Shown here: positions 59,601 through 64,000 of the stretch, in pieces
Layout: each line of letters opens with the position of its first letter
How positions within the stretch are numbered: the stretch's first letter is position 1
From: Hofstenia miamia
Taxonomy: Eukaryota > Xenacoelomorpha > Acoela
DNA length: 64,000 nt
Reading direction: 5' to 3'
Assembly: GCA_004352715.1 (NCBI GenBank)
Contig: SCFE01000085.1
Coordinates: 62,001 to 126,000 of the forward strand
The notes under the pieces: generated by a model
What the model saw: only the letters and a program-made list of their open reading frames with translations
The model's database searches: none
What the model was told of the DNA's origin: nothing
Translations under genes and position numbers: made by a program

Positions 59601-62423
59601 AGGACCAATATTGGGCCCAAACACTTGACTTGGAAAAAGTCAACATCACGTTGGAAAAAGTCAACGGGGACCAAACGGAAAAAGTCAACACTAGAACAGA
59701 CAGGCTTCTCAATCGTCACAACCCCCACATGTACAAGGTACACACCTTCTTGTACCCTGGGCTTAATGTCAAATGTGGGTACGGGCATCCGCACACCAAC
59801 GCGCCCGCTGAGTGTTAGCATTACCCAGGATCCACCCCGAGGAGGTACTTTTTGGGACGTTTTAGGCAAAGCCCTTATGATAGCTGCCAAATAGCACTCA
59901 CTCTTCACTCTGCAAAATATTAACAAAATCCCTTTGAAATTTGAGAAATTTACTTGTCTCAATCCTTTATCCTTAGCAGGGCTTATTTATGTCAGCCAAA
60001 ATGTTAAACATTATTAATGATTGAAAAACAAAATCCTAAAGAAACAATGAAGGTTTAAATTATAACATCGTTAAAGTTTACAGAAATAGCTATCAGCAGC
60101 AACATTTGCACCTTTATTTACAAGATTTTTGAGAAAACGTCTTAGCAATTTATCGTGAAACAAAGACTACAACTTCTTTTGTATCACCATTAAATTGTGC
60201 TTTGAATACTTTGCTATAGTACTTCTCAATGTCTTTTTCTTCTCTCTATCGTATAATGTCGTTATTAAAGTCAGTGTATATATCTTCCAAGGTTGATATT
60301 TTCTTATAATACATTTCTTATAATATCTTATAATATTGCTATATAATCGTATAATATTTCTAAGTGCTTAAGGTTTTTCACAATTATTATTCTCTCTCAG
60401 GCTTACCAAAAAACTCCCACCACCCATCTGTCTATATTTGCAGAAGGGCCTTATTATTGGATCTGTTTGAAATCTGCATATCATAACGCATTCGTAATCT
60501 TCATTTAATGATTCATAAACTAATGGGGAAATACTTCTTAATGTGGTCACCACGTCATGAGAAATTTACTTTGATAGAATAAAGGAGAGACAGTTTGGAC
60601 AGTATTAAATCCATATAATTTGTCATCGCTCCCGCAACTTTTAGTAAAATTGGAAATGCACAATTTGCAGAATAATAATCTGTTATAAACTTTAAAACTG
60701 GTCTTAAATATGCAAAAGCCAGATGTTTTCATTTTAGTTAATGACTTAATTACTAAAAGGGCTGTATTTAATGATATAATCACTAAGGCAAGCATTCCTC
60801 TATCGCCATCTTGGCCTACCAAACTAGCACCATATAACTGGACTGATTTTTGAAGATGTATTTCATCTATTATTAAAACTGTATCACTTGAAATGACTTC
60901 TTTGTCAAACATAAATTTAGCAGTGTTCGTATAATATAGGTTTCCAGAACTTGTTGGTTTAGTAAACTTAGGGACGGTATTTCAATTTCTCCAATAATAA
61001 TTTGTAAGTTAAATAAGTTCTAAATCTTAACAATAATGGAAAACATGGAATTGTTGTTGGACGACCTTGACGTTTAAAATTATTGGCGTTTAGCTCTTTC
61101 ATTGTCTTTTATTTATTCCATTAAATTTTCAAATTTGCCAAATGATATAATTATGCAAGTAGTCTTAGAACGAAATCGAATAGGAATTGGGAACTCATTA
61201 AACGTCATGGAAACGTGTAGATCACCTTAGTGCTAATTCATCCATAAACATAATTAACTGATTCATAATAATGGATAGTGCTTTACTACCTTTTGGATGC
61301 GAAATTCGTGCGAGAATTAATTTCATTAAATGCTAGAAATCCAGAAACTTACATCGACATTCGAATTCAACCAATTCAGTAATTTCAATGTGGTCTTCCT
61401 AATTTTCTACATAGGTTTACTCCCAGGTCCTCGAGATCTGCGTTCAACAAACTATGAAAGTTAGCAGAGATGCAGATCCACAACCGCACGGACCCACACG
61501 ATACCACATGTGGTGTGGTATGGATCCAAATAGTACGGGTTGTGGGACCTGTGGGGATTTGTGGGTCGAAGAGGAGGAATATCTAATTTTGATCAAATGA
61601 GGCTTTATTTTTGGCCGAAAATGTTACTTATAACTCATGGATTATACTGTATATAAACGCGGATTTAAGCTCACGGTCCTTTGCTATTTAAACAATGCGG
61701 AGCCCCTCCTTTATAATAAATGTAATGAGTGCTACTATCCACATAACTCTAAAACATTATCTTGACTACTGGAAGAACTTAATAGTATTCACTTTCTTAA
61801 ACAGAAAAATATCATTCTCCTTCAGTATTAGTAGCGTTAATTTAATTTGGCATGTAATGTAAATATTTGGAAAACTACCTCCATTTATGCACCATAAATG
61901 ATGTAAAATCCGTTTCCCGCCAAATTTAAGGTACTGGCATTTTAAATATCAAAAAGCTGGAAATATATATTTTTTAGGAAAACAGTTTTTTGAGCAAAAT
62001 ATAAATCCACAGGCACTGAATCAATGAAACATTTATTTACATCATTCAGATATTTCTTACAACGTTTAAGTAAAATTTTATGTCCGATTCGTGCATTTAA
62101 TAAACCTATATAGATCTTGTAAATTTATATGATTGTACTTTAAAGAATTCTGATCTAAATTGCTTTTGATATTTGCATGCATATTATTTCTAAATTAACA
62201 ATACATTCTAATACTTTAATATAGTTTTATTTTTAATAAATTAATTGTTCGTCTTTTTTTACTTTAATGTAATTACAGCAAGATCCCGTACTTCAGTTTA
62301 CAATATATGTGCAAATTAGGTATCTTCGCGAGATGTTTTTCAAGTGTTTCCGTAGATAAGCCGCACCCCCGCTTTGGGAGCAATTTTTCGTGGAAAAAGT
62401 TGCAGCTTATACACGAGTAAATA

Positions 62424-62460
<37 letters not shown>

Positions 62461-62925
62461 GTAATTATATCAAGGATATATATATATATATATATATGTC
62501 CTTGATATCATTGAGTTTTGAGTCATTGTCGGGTAAGTAGGCCGTTATCCCAAATTTCTTGAAATTGTTTTTTGCATTCCCATATCTTGCGTTGTCTTCT
62601 ATTATCTTCACGCAACTATCTACACTGTCTAAGTTTGTATATTAATATTCGTCTTTTCGAAAATTACGCTTCATCCACAACTAATATGCGAAATATTCCT
62701 GTGAATTTATCCTATTCTTAGTTTTTGTTGTAATTTTTTTACTGGCTGTTTTTTATAGGTGCCCATGCTGCGGACTGGTATCGCTTGGAAAACTGATCGA
62801 TCAATAAAGTTTAATAACCCGTCTGGTAAAGGCTCTTTAGAAGAAAAATTTAAAGATTATGCACGTCCTCCTTCGTGGCACAAAGATGTTTGGCAATTAG
62901 ATCCAGCGAATCCATCTAACAATGG
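56438..62925 (+). CDS. TMEM30: CDC50/TMEM30 family protein gene (partial, four exons seen)
   Basis: CDC50/TMEM30 proteins are the non-catalytic subunits of P4-ATPase lipid flippases. They are needed for flippase exit from the ER and activity. Four spliced pieces give the N-terminal cytosolic motif, first membrane helix and most of the extracellular domain in the family's order. All junction phases fit: exon 1 to 2 splits a Gly codon, exon 2 to 3 and 3 to 4 are in phase, and exon 4 ends in a split codon. Introns are 525, 51 and 5121 bp. The rest of the ectodomain and the second membrane helix must lie beyond 62925; I could not find the next exon before 64000. Which paralogue (TMEM30A/B/C-like) is not decidable. 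Confidence 0.88.
57165..57352 (+). CDS. TMEM30: TMEM30 exon 2 (first membrane helix)
   Basis: Acceptor ATATTTTAG|GT and donor TCG|GTATGG. Encodes helix [16 protein letters not shown], then SIDYTHC, a cysteine pair in [10 protein letters not shown], and GAGYS. These correspond to the family's EIDYT and PCFCTINFTL-type segments. Confidence 0.88.
57404..57637 (+). CDS. TMEM30: TMEM30 exon 3 (ectodomain core)
   Basis: Acceptor GTTTTAG|GGA, 51 bp after the previous exon, and donor GAG|GTGGCT. Encodes [20 protein letters not shown] and [16 protein letters not shown], the strongest CDC50 signatures. NDT is a potential N-glycosylation site. Confidence 0.93.
57638..60367 (+). other. TMEM30 intron 3, left part: repeats, no gene
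   Basis: Contains a GC-richer block at about 58371-58650 of unknown nature. GGAAAAAGTCAAC occurs at 58861, 59057, 59632, 59653 and 59677, a one-base variant at 58882, and an inverted copy at 59024. A duplicated segment (TCGAATGGTATAT, AGGACCAATATTGG) lies near 59270-59330 and 59570-59615, and A-rich runs at 59150-59470. Open frames here are repeat-driven. Confidence 0.5.
60368..60953 (-). pseudogene. Second P-type (THAP9-like) transposase remnant
   Basis: 60547-60912 encodes [20 protein letters not shown], matching the catalytic DE(M/I)H..K motif of P-type transposases, followed by a hydrophobic strand region. 60368-60553 encodes [19 protein letters not shown] and LVSLRE, matching the family's C-terminal (G/K)QYRQMSGG.F segment. 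The middle of the protein is missing, so it is a deleted copy in reverse orientation within the TMEM30 intron. It supplies just the parts absent from the 52976-55798 element. No TIRs located. Confidence 0.78.
60954..62352. other. TMEM30 intron 3, right part; includes an imperfect palindrome
   Basis: No gene seen. 61478-61546 forms an imperfect hairpin centred on CCACATGTGG (61504-61513), with outer arms CCACAACC and GGTTGTGG. Confidence 0.5.
62353..62436. mobile_element. Short inverted-repeat transposon fragment
   Basis: GATAAGCCGCACCCCC faces TTGCAGCTTATACACGAGTA, a terminal pattern I associate with Tigger/pogo-like MITEs in many animals. Assignment from memory of the pattern only. It runs into a TA microsatellite. 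Confidence 0.35.
62429..62509. repeat. (TA)n microsatellites with a palindrome
   Basis: TA runs at about 62429-62456 and 62476-62497. The second lies between ATATCAAGGA and TCCTTGATAT, forming a hairpin. Confidence 0.75.
62759..62925 (+). CDS. TMEM30: TMEM30 exon 4
   Basis: Acceptor TTTTATAG|GTG and donor GG|GTTACT. Encodes [33 protein letters not shown] and a DPANPSNNG end, matching the family's K.GIAW.TD...KF.NP and NNGF segments. 167 bp. Confidence 0.92.
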
Positions 62926-64000
62926 GTTACTATTTATTATATAACATTAGAAATGTCAAGATAACAAAAGCTTTTTCAAACTTTTATTTTTTAATTAAAC
63001 CACTGTTTCTGATTATAACTAACTCTATGAACAATACTACTAAGTTGTGCTCTTAGAGAAAATTGAAGTCTGTGAAGTTCTGATGAAAGCTAATTCACCT
63101 GATTCAGTGTTATTTGTGAAAACCATAATAAAAACCGAAATTCTAAGAGTACACATTCAGTTTTTTTACATGAGGCTAGAAATGATTCAAATAGAATACC
63201 AGGCCACGATACAAATTTACAACTCTGTCATGTATTTCTGTTCATTTTTTGAAATCAAACATTCCATGATTTTTATAAATTTCACCGATGTTGATCAACT
63301 TCGATTATGCATAGTTTGGTTTTCATTACTTTACCAGTACTCGTTAACACCATTACTCCCAATTTCATTTCTTAACGTTCAACGAATGTCCAAAACAACA
63401 GGCAACCGCGCTCGTGTCTAAGGCAGAGGAGAATAGTGGCAGAGACTAAGATTAATACAAGAAGATAACATGTTTGATAATACAATGTGATGCGAAGATT
63501 TCAGGGAATTTGCTATAGAGTTTATAGAGTTGGCAGTATTTAAATTTCATGTGCAAACCGTTTAATTTTTAGATTGGATTTCACATTGACAATAAACGCA
63601 TAACCATATAATTTTAAAATTATAAGTTGCAGATCACTTTATTGCAGCCAAAGGGGGCCGCAACCCCCGTCCACCCCCTGAATCCGTCCCTGGCTACAGG
63701 GGTTTGAACCAGTTTTAAAATCGATATGATTGAATGGAAAATGTAGTCAACCGATTAAACGGAGCAATGAAACTTTTTTTATTATGTAGCAAAATTCCCT
63801 GATGCCTTTTTATTCGTGGGGCTTACTATCAAATGTCACACTGTCTTTAGTTAGATTCTTTGCATTCGGCGGAATGCCTTTTTCTTAAATAGTTGCAGCT
63901 TATGTTACTAAGGACCGTTTATTATAAACGTAAGCACCGGCAACTTCTGTGTTTAAGATGAAACTCTTGAATGATTGGGCTGTAGAAGTTAACCATAGTT
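62926..64000. other. Sequence after TMEM30 exon 4; no further exon recognised
   Basis: A 124-codon open frame (63047-63421) has no family features. About 63650-63700 (GGGGGCCGCAACCCCC to GAATCCGTCCCTG) resembles the terminus of a common hAT-type repeat, but I cannot see its partner. Confidence 0.4.

Noticed and set aside
59540-59962. Overlapping open frames with VDFF repeats
   Set aside because: They are produced by the GGAAAAAGTCAAC repeats and have no other protein signal.
63047-63421. 124-codon frame as the next TMEM30 exon
   Set aside because: No match to the ectodomain motifs expected after NNG, and the wrong type of residues.

Overview
This is an intron-bearing, AT-rich animal nuclear scaffold, most likely from an invertebrate. 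Two host genes with GT-AG introns are visible, along with at least eight kinds of transposable element. I cannot name the clade. There are two 1000-N gaps (15545-16544, 19702-20701). Single Ns at 21580, 22595, 22751 and 54522 look like assembly joins.

Left part (1-21.5 kb): a decayed minus-strand Ty3/gypsy-type LTR retrotransposon (copy A, 1-6397) sits at the edge of a ~141-bp satellite array (6398-7690, resuming 8915-9245). A near-intact hAT transposon (12144-14193) has a 500-residue transposase, TIRs and an 8-bp target duplication. It lies between two related ~300-bp MITEs (10904-11216, 14654-14914). A second gypsy copy (B, 16545-19701) is cut by both gaps.

Middle (21.5-49.6 kb): an RTE-like LINE fragment; a two-exon, 196-residue four-helix membrane protein gene on the minus strand (23032-24213) with a decayed exon duplicate next to it; then two ~11-kb gypsy elements of the same family in tandem (C, 25497-36447; D, 35524-46661) that share the LTR at 35524-36447. 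To the right is a triple nest: a TTAA-bounded inverted-repeat element (46678-48874) holding a solo LTR that holds another solo LTR. A piggyBac transposase remnant follows.

Right part (51-64 kb): a CR1-like LINE is split by a P-type (THAP) DNA transposon (52976-55798) with an exact 8-bp target duplication. Immediately downstream, plus-strand exons at 56438-56639, 57165-57352, 57404-57637 and 62759-62925 encode a CDC50/TMEM30 P4-ATPase subunit. Its 5.1-kb third intron carries a second P-type transposase remnant.

The least explained feature is in the gypsy family. Between pol and the 3' LTR, where env would sit, each element has a long third reading frame of about 1,100 codons. It has a basic, serine-rich N-terminus and a large, apparently helical body. 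I recognise no family and see no signal peptide, fusion peptide or membrane anchor. Gag and pol appear to be linked by a -1 frameshift site conserved in copies A, C and D. Several stops in the copies look like decay of CGA codons at CpG sites.
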